Source: Mariprofundus sp.
Lineage (GTDB): Bacteria; Pseudomonadota; Zetaproteobacteria; Mariprofundales; Mariprofundaceae
Assembly (NCBI GenBank): GCA_021772845.1
Contig: JAJFLF010000133.1
Span: 1-5,463, forward strand
Direction of reading: 5' to 3'
DNA: 5,463 nt
Shown in pieces: positions 5,359 to 5,463 of this stretch (positions are counted from its first letter, which is position 1; every line of letters begins with the position of its first letter). A model generated the notes under the pieces. That model searched no databases. It was not told the origin of the DNA and worked only from the letters and a program-made list of their open reading frames with translations. The translations under genes and the position numbers were made by a program.

Positions 5359-5463
5359 CCTGGCATCGTCCTACTCTCCCGTAGCGAACGCTACAGTACC
5401 ATCGGCGCAAAAGAGCTTAGCTTCTGAGTTCGGGATGGGATCAGGCGTTACCTCTTCGCTATG
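5359..5463 (-). rRNA. rrf: 5S ribosomal RNA, 3' portion (5' end cut by the window edge)
   Basis: Read on the minus strand, the sequence begins CATAGCGAAGAGG and carries the conserved loop C segment CCCATCCCGAACTCAGAAG. It continues with GCGCCGATGGTACTG, a helix GTAGC-GTTC-GCTAC and GGGAGAGTAGGACG, and ends in GCCAGG. About 105 bases are present; roughly the first ten bases (the strand pairing with the 3' end) lie beyond position 5463. The 23S gene is expected further right on the same strand. The 3' half resembles the type common outside the enteric gammaproteobacteria. The exact 3' end at 5359 is assigned by analogy with other 5S genes. Confidence 0.96.

Overview
The window is a bacterial chromosome segment, most likely from a proteobacterium, at the downstream end of an rRNA operon. 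By eye it is moderately AT-leaning. The evidence is a proton-translocating NAD(P) transhydrogenase with a split alpha subunit, a folB-folK pair, rlmB, small zf-CHCC proteins of a type common in proteobacteria, and a 5S rRNA. The 5S has a 3' half of the GCGCCGATGGTACTG...GGGAGAGTAGGACG type, which does not look like the enteric 5S. A zetaproteobacterium or a non-enteric gammaproteobacterium would fit, but the window does not settle the class.

Layout, left to right. Positions 1-2104 hold a minus-strand operon pntAA-pntAB-pntB, with pntB running off the left edge. It encodes the membrane transhydrogenase that uses the proton gradient to make NADPH from NADH. Positions 2195-2977 hold minus-strand folB and folK, directly abutting, for two consecutive steps of folate synthesis. 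Positions 3151-3318 hold a plus-strand 55-residue CHCC zinc-finger protein. Positions 3333-4076 hold minus-strand rlmB, the 23S rRNA 2'-O-methyltransferase. Positions 4434-4601 hold a second 55-residue CHCC protein, a clear paralog of the first, preceded by a 342-base AT-rich divergent region with candidate promoters and a 16-base perfect palindrome. Positions 4602-5306 have no convincing gene. They contain a minus-strand terminator-like hairpin, a C10 tract, a GC-richer block and a perfect 12-bp hairpin. Positions 5307-5463 hold the 5S rRNA 3' portion (minus strand) and its strong intrinsic terminator.

The genes are mostly core metabolism and translation. A loose link is that transhydrogenase supplies NADPH, which is used by downstream folate reduction. 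The least ordinary parts are the paralogous CHCC mini-proteins flanking rlmB, a FolK that appears to lack about eight residues near its conserved C-terminal active-site segment, and the structured gene-free stretch behind the rRNA operon. No CRISPR array, transposase, tRNA or recognisable defence or toxin system was seen.
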